64,000 bases of DNA from Hyphomicrobiales bacterium (GCA_016125495.1 WGLQ01000014.1:62001-126000); one strand, 5' to 3'; positions 10,489 through 19,260 are shown, counted from the first letter of the stretch. A program made the numbers and translations. The notes: generated from the letters alone by a model not told the origin.

Positions 10489-12908
10489 TGCCGTTGCATG
10501 ATCGGGCAGCGCTTCGGCGGGATCGGACGGGTTCGCCCCGGACCGCGTCCGCCATGCGTTCCTCGACCGCCGGGCACTCGGTGCCCCAGCGGCTCCTGGC
10601 GTTCGCCCGCCTCCTCGTCTGGCTCGCCGCCGGCCTTCTTCTCGCGCCCGCGATTCCCCAAATTTCGACCGCGAATCCGGCACTTGCGCAGACGAGCCTG
10701 TTGCCATCTGGGCCCGAGCTCGATCCCAAGAACCCGATGCTGCTGCAGGCGGACGAGCTGATCTACGACAACCAGAGCGAGCGCGTGGTCGCCCGCGGCA
10801 ATGTCGAAATCTACTTCAACAACTACACCCTGCTCGCCGACCAGGTGGCTTACAACCAGGGCGCCAACACGCTCGAAGCAGTCGGAAACGTCCGCATCAA
10901 GGAGCCCAACGGAGCGATCGTCAACGCCGACCGGATCACGCTGACGGACGACTTCCGCGATGGGTTCATCGGCTCGCTGCGAATCGTGACGAAGGAGGAC
11001 GCCCGCATCGCCGCGGCCCTGGCGACACGCCAGGACGGTGAGACGACGATCTTCGAGCGCGGTGTGTTCACGCCGTGCAAGCCGTGCAAGGACGATCCGG
11101 AGCGGGCGCCACTTTGGCGCCTCAAGGCGGCGAAGATCATTCACAAGCAGGCCGAGGGGAACATCTACTACGAGGATGCGGCCCTCGAGTTCTTCGGGGT
11201 GCCGGTGGTCTGGCTGCCCTACTTCTATCACGCCGATCCGTCCGTGAAGCGGCGCTCGGGCTTCCTCATCCCGAAGGTCGGCAGCTCGAGCGAACTCGGC
11301 TTCTATACCGAGGTCCCCTACTTCTGGGAGCTTGCTCCCAATATGGATGTCACTCTCTCGCCCCGCTACATGACCAACCAGGGCACGCTCTGGAAGGGCG
11401 AATTCCGGCACCGGCTCTCGAACGGCGCCTACAGTGTCAATGTCGCCGGCATCTATCAGGACGACGGAACGTTGACCTCCTCGGGTGATCTCAAACTCGC
11501 GGAGAACGATTGGCGCGGCAGCCTGCACACAGAAGGGCGATTCAGCCTCGGTTCCTACTGGAACGCCGGCTGGGACCTGATGCTCGAGAGCGACGACACG
11601 TTCCGACGTTTCTTCAAGCTGGACAACGTGTTGCGGACCGACCGCATCTCCAAGGCCTACATCGAGGGGATGAACGACCGCAACTACTTCGGCGCCCACC
11701 TCTATCATTTCGGCGGCCTCCTCGCGGACGACAACTCGAACAGCGAATCACGCGTGCATCCGCTCGTCGATTACAATTACGTGTTCGCCGATCCCGTGCT
11801 CGGCGGCGAGCTGAGCTTCGATGGCAACATCACCAGCCTCTCGCGCGAGGGTGACACCGACTCCAGCCGCGTGCTCGCGCAGGTCAAATGGCGGCGCCAG
11901 CTGATCGATGAGATCGGGCAGGTCTTCACACCGTTCGCGCAGCTGCGGGGCGACATCTACAAAGTCTCGAGCTACGACGACGTCTCCACGATCGACCCCA
12001 ACGAGAACGATCTCGTGGCGCGCGGCTTCGGCATCGCAGGCCTCGAATACAGCTATCCGTTCGTCGCCCATACCGAGCGTGCGTCGCACATCGTCGAACC
12101 GGTCGCCCAGATCATCGCCCGTCCGAACGACATCGACCAGCAGGGTGTGCCCAACGAGGATGCCCGAAGCTTCGTCTTCGACGACACGCTGCTCTTCGAT
12201 ACCGATAAATTCTCGGGTTATGACCGCATCGAAACCGGCGTTCGCGCCAACGTCGGCGTGCGCTACACCATGCAAATGGAGGGGCGCGGCTACGCCAGGG
12301 CCGTGTTCGGTCAGAGCTATCACCTTTCCGGTGACAATCCGTTCGACCCGCGCAGTGGCCTCGAGACAGACACGTCCGATTACATTGCGGGCCTCTATAT
12401 CGAGCCGGCCGCCAACTTCCGCCTGCTCGCTCAGGCGAGGTTCGACGAGAGCGACTTCGATCTGCGGCGCCAGGACATCGGTGCCTACATGAACTACGGT
12501 CCGGCCGCGCTCACTCTGAATTATGCGCTGTCGCGCGGGACCCCGATCGAACAGATCAGCGCCGAGGAATTGGCGACCCTGACGGCTGGGCAGATTCGGG
12601 CCATCACCGAGGATCAGCAGGAGCTGATCGCCAACGGCACGCTCAGGGTGGCTGAATTCTGGAGTGTCCTCGGAGGGTTGCGCTACGACATCGAGGAAGA
12701 GCTGGCGCTCACCACGAGCGCCGGTCTCAAGTACTCGGACGAGTGCTTCACCCTGGCCGTCACCTACTCCGAGCGCAACTACCGCGACCGCGACATCGAG
12801 CCCGATCAGACGGTCAGCATCCGCTTCGAGCTGAAGCACCTCGGCGGGACCACCTTCAACACCAGCATCGCCCAGGACCTCATCGCGAGCGAAGGCGGCG
12901 ACGACTGA
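10488..12908 (+). CDS. lptD: LPS-assembly outer-membrane protein LptD
   Basis: This is the outer-membrane LPS translocon, 806 residues. The start is GTG at 10488: AGGAGG lies 7 bases upstream inside the end of lptG, and TAGTG overlaps the two genes by one base. A signal peptide follows (LLVWLAAGLLLAPAI... to ALAQ). Next is an OstA/LptA-like beta-jellyroll (LLQADELIYDNQSERVVA, about residues 85-200), then the long beta-barrel rich in alternating aromatic strands. Cysteines occur at CKPCKDD and in the barrel (SDECFTLAV), compatible with LptD disulphides. The usual downstream partners surA, pdxA and ksgA are not here. Confidence 0.95.
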   Translation: MPLHDRAALRRDRTGSPRTASAMRSSTAGHSVPQRLLAFARLLVWLAAGLLLAPAIPQISTANPALAQTSLLPSGPELDPKNPMLLQADELIYDNQSERVVARGNVEIYFNNYTLLADQVAYNQGANTLEAVGNVRIKEPNGAIVNADRITLTDDFRDGFIGSLRIVTKEDARIAAALATRQDGETTIFERGVFTPCKPCKDDPERAPLWRLKAAKIIHKQAEGNIYYEDAALEFFGVPVVWLPYFYHADPSVKRRSGFLIPKVGSSSELGFYTEVPYFWELAPNMDVTLSPRYMTNQGTLWKGEFRHRLSNGAYSVNVAGIYQDDGTLTSSGDLKLAENDWRGSLHTEGRFSLGSYWNAGWDLMLESDDTFRRFFKLDNVLRTDRISKAYIEGMNDRNYFGAHLYHFGGLLADDNSNSESRVHPLVDYNYVFADPVLGGELSFDGNITSLSREGDTDSSRVLAQVKWRRQLIDEIGQVFTPFAQLRGDIYKVSSYDDVSTIDPNENDLVARGFGIAGLEYSYPFVAHTERASHIVEPVAQIIARPNDIDQQGVPNEDARSFVFDDTLLFDTDKFSGYDRIETGVRANVGVRYTMQMEGRGYARAVFGQSYHLSGDNPFDPRSGLETDTSDYIAGLYIEPAANFRLLAQARFDESDFDLRRQDIGAYMNYGPAALTLNYALSRGTPIEQISAEELATLTAGQIRAITEDQQELIANGTLRVAEFWSVLGGLRYDIEEELALTTSAGLKYSDECFTLAVTYSERNYRDRDIEPDQTVSIRFELKHLGGTTFNTSIAQDLIASEGGDD

Positions 12909-12983
12909 TCTCCCGATCGGTCTGACGGCCCGCCGAGCGCAATCGCGGCTGCACTGGGGTTCGACCGCTTTCAGGGCGGCGTT

Positions 12984-13358
12984 CTACGGCCGCTTCAACG
13001 CCGAGAAAACCAGCCGGTTGCCGAACGGGTCGGTCACCGGCATGTCCCGGCCCCACGGCTGCTCGCAGATGCCCGGACGCGCATTGCGATAACCCTTGGC
13101 GCTGAGCTCGCGATGCAGCGCATCGATGTCCGCCACCTCGATGCGCAACGCCGAACCGGGCGTCGCGTCGCCATGGTGTTCGGAGAGGTGCAGCACGCAT
13201 GCTCCCCGCGAGATCTGCATGTAGAGGGGGAGCGCGGGCTCGAAGCGATGCTCCCAATCGAGCCTGAACCCGAGGTAGTCGCAATAGAACGCCTTGGCCG
13301 CGGCTTCATCGAACGATCGCAGAACGGGAACCGGTGGCGCGAGATCCATCTCCATCAT
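12984..13358 (-). CDS. VOC (glyoxalase/bleomycin-resistance fold) protein
   Basis: This small VOC-superfamily protein of about 124 residues has paired beta-alpha-beta-beta-beta units. Visible family segments are PVPVLRSFDEAAAKAFYCDY, LGFRLDWEHRF and DPFGNRLVF. The C-terminal half ends with the expected DPFGN turn. Three clustered ATGs (13358, 13355, 13349) could start it; GAGGG lies best for the third. It follows kdsA on the same strand after 85 bases and is convergent with lptD. Whether it is an enzyme or a binding protein is not clear. Confidence 0.88.
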   Translation of the reverse strand: MMEMDLAPPVPVLRSFDEAAAKAFYCDYLGFRLDWEHRFEPALPLYMQISRGACVLHLSEHHGDATPGSALRIEVADIDALHRELSAKGYRNARPGICEQPWGRDMPVTDPFGNRLVFSALKRP

Positions 13359-13443
13359 CCCTCGATCGAAGCGCGGCGCGATCCTCCGGTAAGCGCCGTC
13401 CCGGAACGTCACCGCATATCTTCTCTGCCATGCCCTCGCGCGA

Positions 13444-14325
13444 TCAAGCCGGCGTGCGCGCGGCGGCCTTGACCACGGCATCGATCGCCATCAGCTCGCG
13501 CAACAACCCCTCGAGCGCCGCGAGCGGGACCATGTTCGGCCCATCGGAGGGCGCGCGATCAGGGTCCTGGTGGGTCTCGATGAAGAGCCCCGCAACGCCA
13601 ACGGCCACCGCCGCCCGCGCCAGGACCGGAACGAACCGCCGGTCGCCACCCGAGGACGTCCCCTGCCCGCCGGGCTGTTGCACGGAGTGGGTGGCATCGA
13701 AGATCACCGGGCAGCCGGTTTCAGCCATGATCGGCAGAGCCCGCATGTCCGCTACGAGCGTATTGTAGCCAAAGCTCACCCCTCGCTCCGTCAGCAGCAC
13801 GTTGCCATTCCCGCTCCCCGTCACCTTGGCTACGGCGTTGCGCATGTCCCATGGGGCGAGAAACTGACCCTTCTTGATCTTCACGACCTTGCCGGTCTCG
13901 GCCGCCGCGATCAGCAGGTCGGTTTGACGGCAGAGGAAGGCCGGAATCTGCAGAACGTCCACCACCTCGGCGACCGGCGCGCACTGCGCGCGCTCGTGCA
14001 CGTCCGTGACGACGGCGAGCCCGAGGCTCTCGCGGATCTCGGCAAAGACCGGCAGCGCCGCGGCGAGCCCCATACCCCGCTTTCCGGTGAGGCTGGTGCG
14101 GTTCGCCTTGTCGAACGACGACTTGTAGACGAGACCGATCCCGAGGCGGGCGGCAATCTCCTTGAGAGCCGTTGCCATCTCGAGGGCGTGCGCGCGGCTC
14201 TCCATCTGGCAGGGACCGGCGAAAACCGCGATCGGGGCATGATTGGCCACGACGACCGCCTCGCTCCCACTGCGCACCGGCCCGATCGTCACCACGGGGT
14301 TTGCACTCGTCTCGCTCGTGCTCAT
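13444..14325 (-). CDS. kdsA: 3-deoxy-8-phosphooctulonate synthase (Kdo-8-phosphate synthase)
   Basis: This enzyme condenses phosphoenolpyruvate with arabinose-5-phosphate to make Kdo-8-P, the first step to the LPS inner-core sugar Kdo. It has 293 residues. Family motifs are visible: AGPCQMES, YKSSFDKANRTS, VTDVHE, IKKGQF, DATHSVQQPGG and FIETHQDP. The ATG at 14325 follows GAGGGAGCG. In many alphaproteobacteria kdsA sits near eno and pyrG; here it sits next to the Lpt genes instead, so LPS synthesis and export genes are neighbours. Confidence 0.96.
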   Translation of the reverse strand: MSTSETSANPVVTIGPVRSGSEAVVVANHAPIAVFAGPCQMESRAHALEMATALKEIAARLGIGLVYKSSFDKANRTSLTGKRGMGLAAALPVFAEIRESLGLAVVTDVHERAQCAPVAEVVDVLQIPAFLCRQTDLLIAAAETGKVVKIKKGQFLAPWDMRNAVAKVTGSGNGNVLLTERGVSFGYNTLVADMRALPIMAETGCPVIFDATHSVQQPGGQGTSSGGDRRFVPVLARAAVAVGVAGLFIETHQDPDRAPSDGPNMVPLAALEGLLRELMAIDAVVKAAARTPA

Positions 14326-14550
14326 CGGTTCGCTCCCTCGACGGTTGCCCGCACGGCCCTGGTCGGGCGCCACACCGGACTCCCGCCTAGCACGACGCCA
14401 CGCCGCTCGCGAGGCAATGCTCGGCGCGCGACGCACAAATCGGTCTGGCTTCTCCACTCGGCTGGCAAGTGCGGCAGAGCCGTACGCCCAATTCGACCGA
14501 AACTGAAACTCGAACCGAAGCCCAGACTCAAACCGAACCGGAGAGAACCC

Positions 14551-14865
14551 ATGATCCGCAAGACCCTCCCCCTCGTTGCCGCTGCCGCTTTCGCCGCCAT
14601 CGCCTCGTTCGGCTCGGCCGGCTCGGCCGAAGCGTCCTACCTCACCTGTCACAACGGCTTCTGGAAGTCCGGCGTGACCTCGCACGGCATCCGCTGCTCG
14701 AAGACCATCTCCGGCTTCCATTCCAAGTGGGAGGCCGTCCAGAAGGCCAAGTGGGTGGCGAGCACGGCGAGCTGCAGCGGCTATGCCCGCACCCCCTCGA
14801 TCTACTACTCCTGCGACCGCTGGGGTAAGTGGACGGCCCGCATCTCCTTCCGCTGCGGCTGGTAA
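14551..14865 (+). CDS. Small secreted cysteine-containing protein of unknown function
   Basis: This 104-residue protein has a Sec signal peptide (MIRKTLPLVAAAAFAAIAS, cleavage likely after AEA). The mature part of about 75 residues is rich in Trp, Tyr, Ser and Lys and has five cysteines (TCHNG, RCSK, SCSG, SCDR, RCGW). I recognise no family. GAGAG lies upstream of the ATG, and a strong terminator follows, so it is a single-gene transcript. The leader before it is unusually poor in G on the plus strand. An odd number of cysteines suggests either a free thiol or dimerisation. Confidence 0.75.
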   Translation: MIRKTLPLVAAAAFAAIASFGSAGSAEASYLTCHNGFWKSGVTSHGIRCSKTISGFHSKWEAVQKAKWVASTASCSGYARTPSIYYSCDRWGKWTARISFRCGW

Positions 14866-14912
14866 TCGTACTCAGGGTGCCAGCCCCTCCATCCACCTCT
14901 AGGCACCCGGCT

Positions 14913-14945
14913 GGCGGGACGGTCGCAGAGACCGTCCCGCCTTTG
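14913..14945 (+). terminator. Rho-independent terminator of the small secreted-protein gene
   Basis: GGCGGGACGGTC and GACCGTCCCGCC form a perfect 12-bp stem with loop GCAGA, followed by TTTG. It lies about 50 bases after the stop at 14865. It is also just beyond the 3' end of the oppositely directed RNase P RNA, so it may serve both. Confidence 0.8.
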
Positions 14946-14968
14946 CCGTTCTCGGCGCCTCGGTATCG

Positions 14969-15396
<428 letters not shown>

Positions 15397-15400
15397 TTTG

Positions 15401-15429
15401 CAGATCGCCCGCCAGCCGCCATCCGTCAA
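15401..15429 (-). promoter_or_regulatory. Candidate sigma-70 promoter of rnpB
   Basis: On the minus strand TTGACG (15429-15424) is followed after 17 bases by GATCTG (15406-15401), and RNase P RNA begins about 6 bases later. The -35 is close to consensus; the -10 is poor. Its position relative to the mapped P1 helix is the main support. Confidence 0.5.
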
Positions 15430-15662
15430 GCCGCGGGTATGCCCTATTGATGCCGCATGCCGCGTGAAATACTCGTTTCGAGTTCGCCAATCGGGGCTCT
15501 TTACCGAGGCGTCAGGTCGCATTGCGTCCGTCGCAGCAGGGCATGCTAGTCTCGTGGCATTGAACAGCCGGCAGAACTCCGGTTCCGGGGCGCGCTCCGG
15601 AAAGCCCGGGTTCGCACGAGGCGCACCGCGCGCTCTCGAAATCACGGAAGGCATGATCCGAA

Positions 15663-17045
15663 ATGATGAGCATTCGCGCATGGTTCCTCGCGCTGGCCAG
15701 TCTCGTGGCAGTTCCCGGCCTCGCGCTGGCGGTTCCGGCCCAGCTCTCGGAGTTGCCCGAGAGCGGCCTCTCGCGTGAAGGCGCCGTCGAGCGCGTCGCC
15801 TATCGGCCGGAGCGGGTTCGCCGCATCCTCCAGGATGACGGCTACAGCGACGTCGAGTTCATCGACGATACGCTCCCCGTCTACATCGCAACGGCCTGCC
15901 GCGACGGCAACCGCTACCGACTCCGCCTCAACCGCTTCGGACGGGTTCAGCGGCGCGACGTCGTCGGGCGCTGCGGCCCTGCGCCGGCACCCGAGCCGAC
16001 CATGACGATCGCCCAGGTCGAGCGCCGCCTCGAGCGGCTCGGCTACGACCGCGTCGAATTCCTCGATCGCACCCCGCCCCTTTTCGTCGCCGAAGCCTGC
16101 CAGCGTGGCGATCTCTACCGTGTGCGCATCGACGATCGCGGCGACATCGAGTTCCGCGAGCGCCTCGGGCGCTGCCGCCAGGGCTCGAGCATCGTTGGCA
16201 ACGACCGCGGCCTGAGGCCAAGTCAGGTGCGCCAGCTCCTCGTCGATGCCGGCTTCAACCGCATCCAGTTCATCGACCGCCAGTTGCCGACCTACATCGT
16301 GGAGGCCTGCCGCAACGACCGTCGCATCCGCATGACGCTCGACGGTGAGGGCCGGATCGAGGGCCGGGACGTCGTCGGCTCCTGCACCCGCGCGGGCGAG
16401 ACGACCGATGAGGGCTACAGTGTCGCGCAGATCACCGACATCCTCGAGCGCCGGCGCTATTACGACATCCGCTTCACGGACCGCCGCCTTCCGGAATACA
16501 AGGTCGAGGCGTGCCGCAACGCCCGCAAGTTCGACCTCGCCATCAACCGCTTCGGTGAGATCCGCAGCCGCACCCCGATCGGCAACTGTCGTCCGCTGAG
16601 CGACCAGGAACTGACCCGCCTGCCGACCCAGACCTTCAGCATCGAGAGCCTGCGCAATGTGCAGTCGATCGATGCCGACGAGTGCCAGGACTATCTCGAG
16701 TATTTGCTCCGCGACCGCACGATCAACTTCGCGACCAACAGCGCCGACATCCAGCGGGCGAGCTACGGGCTGCTCGACGAACTCGCCTTCGTGCTCGGCC
16801 GCTGCCCGGGCTCGCGCGTCGAGATCGCTGGACACACGGACTCGGTCGGTAGCAACTCCGACAACCAGGTGCTGAGCGAGCGACGCTCACAGTCCGTCGT
16901 CAGTTACCTCATTGAAAAAGGTGTGCGCCGCAACCGCCTCTCGGCTGTCGGCTATGGCGAAAGCTATCCGATCGCGAGCAACGACACGAACGCCGGCCGC
17001 GCCCGCAACCGCCGCATCGAGTTCATCGGGAGCTGGAGCGAGTAG
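15663..17045 (+). CDS. OmpA-domain protein with four N-terminal two-cysteine repeats
   Basis: This exported protein of 460 residues should tether to peptidoglycan. A Sec signal (AWFLALASLVAVPGLALA) is followed by four tandem units at about 48-104, 115-171, 184-241 and 253-309. Each has the pattern RxLxxxGYxxVxFIDxxLPxYIxxACR...GRIxxRxxVGxC. The two cysteines of each unit are exactly 25 residues apart (79/104, 146/171, 216/241, 284/309). The C-terminal OmpA domain (about 345-455) has FATNSADIQ, AGHTDSVGSN and NQVLSERRSQSVV. Two adjacent ATGs are possible starts. It is probably monocistronic, with a terminator at 17076. The repeat unit is not one I can name. Confidence 0.92.
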   Translation: MMSIRAWFLALASLVAVPGLALAVPAQLSELPESGLSREGAVERVAYRPERVRRILQDDGYSDVEFIDDTLPVYIATACRDGNRYRLRLNRFGRVQRRDVVGRCGPAPAPEPTMTIAQVERRLERLGYDRVEFLDRTPPLFVAEACQRGDLYRVRIDDRGDIEFRERLGRCRQGSSIVGNDRGLRPSQVRQLLVDAGFNRIQFIDRQLPTYIVEACRNDRRIRMTLDGEGRIEGRDVVGSCTRAGETTDEGYSVAQITDILERRRYYDIRFTDRRLPEYKVEACRNARKFDLAINRFGEIRSRTPIGNCRPLSDQELTRLPTQTFSIESLRNVQSIDADECQDYLEYLLRDRTINFATNSADIQRASYGLLDELAFVLGRCPGSRVEIAGHTDSVGSNSDNQVLSERRSQSVVSYLIEKGVRRNRLSAVGYGESYPIASNDTNAGRARNRRIEFIGSWSE

Positions 17046-17369
17046 AGCCGAGGCACCGGAGAAAGAAAAACCGAGACGCGGCCCCGCCCGGAGGCCGCGT
17101 TTTTCGTTGGGCCGCTCGCCAGGGTCGGTGCGGCGCTAGGAGACTGCCCTTTCAGTTTTGCCCCATGCCGAAAGCAGGGCTTTTCACGGTTGCATGCACA
17201 ATCAGGTTGACGTCTGATCAATTCTGGCGCCACGCTGCACACGGTCATTCCGAGCGGGCGCCGTCCTGCGAACACCTCTCCGCCCTCCGGAGCTGCCACG
17301 TTGCGTGCTGCATTTGTGGATCGATCGCGCGTCGCGTCGGTCGCTGCCACGTCTGGAGGATTGTTCGGA
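17046..17369 (+). other. Intergenic region between OmpA-type gene and collar-protein cluster
   Basis: These 324 bases hold the terminator of the OmpA-type gene (17076-17105). A comparatively AT-rich segment around 17185-17230 contains TTGACG and TGATCAATTC and could be the promoter area of the cluster downstream. There is no gene here. Confidence 0.5.
17076..17105 (+). terminator. Rho-independent terminator after OmpA-type gene
   Basis: ACGCGGCC and GGCCGCGT form an 8-bp stem with a 9-base loop, directly followed by a T-run (TTTTT counting the stem end). It is 30 bases after the stop, a classic intrinsic terminator. Confidence 0.85.
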
Positions 17370-17876
17370 ATGTCGGAGCCGTACATCGGTCAGGTCCAGC
17401 TCTTCGGGTTCAACTTCGCGCCGCGCGGATGGGCGTTCTGCACAGGCCAGCTTCTTGCGATCGCGCAGAACACAGCGCTTTTCTCGCTACTCGGGACGAC
17501 CTACGGCGGCGACGGGCGCACGACGTTCGGGTTGCCCGATCTTCGAGGCCGCGTGCCCATCGGCGCAGGCCAGGGCCCAGGGCTCGCGAATTACACCTGG
17601 GGCGATAGGGCTGGCCGCGAACAAGTGACGCTCACGATCAGCCAAATGCCGTCGCACACGCATGTGAGTAATGCCATCACCGGTCCTGCGGATTTCTCCT
17701 CTGCACCGCGGAACAATCGCGCATACGTCGTCGAGCCGACTGGCGTCACGGAATATGATGGCAAGCCCGCCGTCATCCAGAACTCCGGTGGCAGCCAGCC
17801 CTTCGACATCCGCAATCCCTATCTCGCAATGAACTACTCGATCGCGCTGCTAGGAATCTTCCCGTCGCGCAGCTGA
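17370..17876 (+). CDS. Phage tail-collar-domain protein (MdpB-like)
   Basis: This 168-residue protein begins MSEPYIGQVQLFGFNFAPRG, the standard opening of microcystin-dependent-protein-like / tail-collar proteins. Other family marks are GWAFCTGQLLAIAQN, SLLGTTYGGDGRTTFGLPDL, RGRVPIGAGQG and the His-containing loop MPSHTHV. The end PYLAMNYSIALLGIFPSR is also typical. GGAGG lies before the ATG at 17370. No other phage structural gene is nearby, so this is a cellular use of the domain. Genes for a Tat-exported DUF6916-like protein and an acetyltransferase follow in the same direction. Its role is unknown. Confidence 0.9.
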   Translation: MSEPYIGQVQLFGFNFAPRGWAFCTGQLLAIAQNTALFSLLGTTYGGDGRTTFGLPDLRGRVPIGAGQGPGLANYTWGDRAGREQVTLTISQMPSHTHVSNAITGPADFSSAPRNNRAYVVEPTGVTEYDGKPAVIQNSGGSQPFDIRNPYLAMNYSIALLGIFPSRS

Positions 17877-17900
17877 CGAATTCGTCGAGGGAGCAAATCG

Positions 17901-18326
17901 ATGGGCGAGACATGTGCCGTGACGCGGCGCGACGTCCTGATCGGCCAAGGTGCATTGGCATTCACCGCCACTCTTTCGTCCGGTGCTGCGCTGGCGGGCG
18001 CTTGCGCCACCTGGGAGACGGCGACGGCGAGCGACTTTGCCGTATTCGTCGGCGAGACGTTCGAAGTCAGAACCGCTGCCGGACGCATCGTTGAAGCGCG
18101 CCTTGCCTCGGTCGAACCGGTCCGCTCTGGACCGGACCGCCCGCATTGGCTGGCGCGAAGCGAGGGCCTGGTCGCGACCTTCGAGACCTCGGACATCGAG
18201 GAATTCGTGCGGGAGGGGGCGCAAACCTGCTGCATCCGTCACACGAGCCTCGGGACAGCCGACCTCTACGTCGGCCCGTCCCCCCTGCGCTCCGGCGGCC
18301 ACGTCCTCGAGCTGGTCCTCAACTGA
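17901..18326 (+). CDS. Tat-exported DUF6916-like protein
   Basis: This 141-residue protein has an N-terminal twin-arginine-like signal (TRRDVLIGQGALAFTATL) ending near ALAGA. The mature domain of about 100 residues contains FAVFVGETFEV and ends DLYVGPSPLRSGGHVLELV. The same skeleton recurs in the protein encoded at 18898-19260, so the two are paralogues. The label DUF6916 is from memory of that fold family. GAGGGAG lies 7 bases before the ATG. It starts 24 bases after the collar gene and so is probably cotranscribed with it. A CC pair (QTCCIRH) and another Cys occur in the mature part. Confidence 0.78.
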   Translation: MGETCAVTRRDVLIGQGALAFTATLSSGAALAGACATWETATASDFAVFVGETFEVRTAAGRIVEARLASVEPVRSGPDRPHWLARSEGLVATFETSDIEEFVREGAQTCCIRHTSLGTADLYVGPSPLRSGGHVLELVLN

Positions 18327-18340
18327 GGCAAGGCCCCCGG

Positions 18341-18874
18341 ATGCAGCCGCGCGGTCCGATGCATGCCAATGGCCCCGCCCGGCCGCGGGGACACGTCACT
18401 TTCCGCATCATCACGAATGCGGATGACGGATTTTTGTTCCGTCTCTACTCCAGCACGCGGGAGTGGGAATTCGCCCTGACGATCTGGAGCGAGGCGGACA
18501 AGCAGCGCTTCCTACGCAGCCAGTTCGACATCCAGACCCGGGCCTACGCCAGCACCTACCTCGGTGCCGTGCACCGCATCATCCAGCTCGACGGCATCGA
18601 CGTCGGTCGGCTCATCGTCGATCGCCGCGACGACCTCATGCTGATCATCGACCTTTCGCTGCTGCCCGAGTATCGCGGGCGCGGCATCGGCACGGACCTC
18701 TTGCGCAGCCTCCTCAACGAAGCCCTCGGCGGCAAGGTTCCGGTGCGGCTGCATGTCGAACGCAACAGCCCGGCGCTCTCCCTTTATCTCCGCCACGACT
18801 TCGAGCAGGTCGGCGTGCACGGCAACCACCTCGCGCTCGAGTGGCGCCCGCAGCTCGGGCCACGCGAGATCTGA
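18341..18874 (+). CDS. GNAT family N-acetyltransferase
   Basis: This 177-residue acetyltransferase has the acetyl-CoA loop in LLPEYRGRGIGTDLL, preceded by the strand DLMLIIDLSL. The C-terminal strand is HVERNSPALSLYLRHDF. It starts 14 bases after the Tat-exported gene and is the third gene of the collar cluster. The start at 18341 is chosen because it is the first ATG after that stop; an internal ATG lies six codons later (MHANG). The substrate is unknown. Acetylation of a partner protein in the cluster is a possibility but only an inference. Confidence 0.88.
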   Translation: MQPRGPMHANGPARPRGHVTFRIITNADDGFLFRLYSSTREWEFALTIWSEADKQRFLRSQFDIQTRAYASTYLGAVHRIIQLDGIDVGRLIVDRRDDLMLIIDLSLLPEYRGRGIGTDLLRSLLNEALGGKVPVRLHVERNSPALSLYLRHDFEQVGVHGNHLALEWRPQLGPREI

Positions 18875-18897
18875 TCCGATCGCGTCCCCGCCAGACT

Positions 18898-19260
18898 TCA
18901 GTTGAAGACTGACTCATAGAGCATACAGTCCCGGTCCCGCCGGAACGGGGAGAGGAATAGTTCCAGGCGGCCGGCGGTGGCCGCCTGGATCGCATGGACC
19001 TGCGGCGCGAGAACGGGCTCGAGCGGCCCGACGAAGGTGAGCGCGAAGGCCTTGCGCGGCGGATAGACCCTGCCGTCGATCTCGAGATGGTTGTCCCGCA
19101 CGCCCGATCCCTCGAAGATCTTGACGTTGTCGAGGGTGAGGGAAACCGGACCCTGCTCCGTCTCGACTTCGAAAACCTCCCCGATGAACGGGCCGAACGT
19201 CTCGTGCGTTGCCGTGACGAGATCGATCATCGTGGATGCGCCGGATACCGGTTCGCTCAT
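18898..19260 (-). CDS. Cytoplasmic DUF6916-like protein, paralogue of the Tat-exported one
   Basis: This protein of about 120 residues has no signal peptide. It shares with the protein at 17901-18326 the segment F.PFIGEVFEVETEQGPVSL and the ending LELFLSPFRRDRDCMLYESV. It is convergent with the acetyltransferase gene (24 bases apart) and follows the amidase gene on the same strand after 75 bases. The start at 19260 (MSEPVSG) follows AAAGGG; an upstream ATG at 19308 would add 16 residues. It may act on the collar protein or bind the same partner as its exported paralogue. This is inference. Confidence 0.75.
   Translation of the reverse strand: MSEPVSGASTMIDLVTATHETFGPFIGEVFEVETEQGPVSLTLDNVKIFEGSGVRDNHLEIDGRVYPPRKAFALTFVGPLEPVLAPQVHAIQAATAGRLELFLSPFRRDRDCMLYESVFN

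Noticed and set aside
17150-17205. Second terminator (GCCCTTTC ... GAAAGCAGGGCTTTT)
   Set aside because: The stem is broken by two unpaired bases and has a long loop; the good terminator at 17076-17105 already ends the OmpA-type transcript.
17370-19260. Prophage remnant
   Set aside because: A tail-collar domain alone suggested phage, but there are no capsid, tail, integrase or lysis genes and base composition matches the surroundings.
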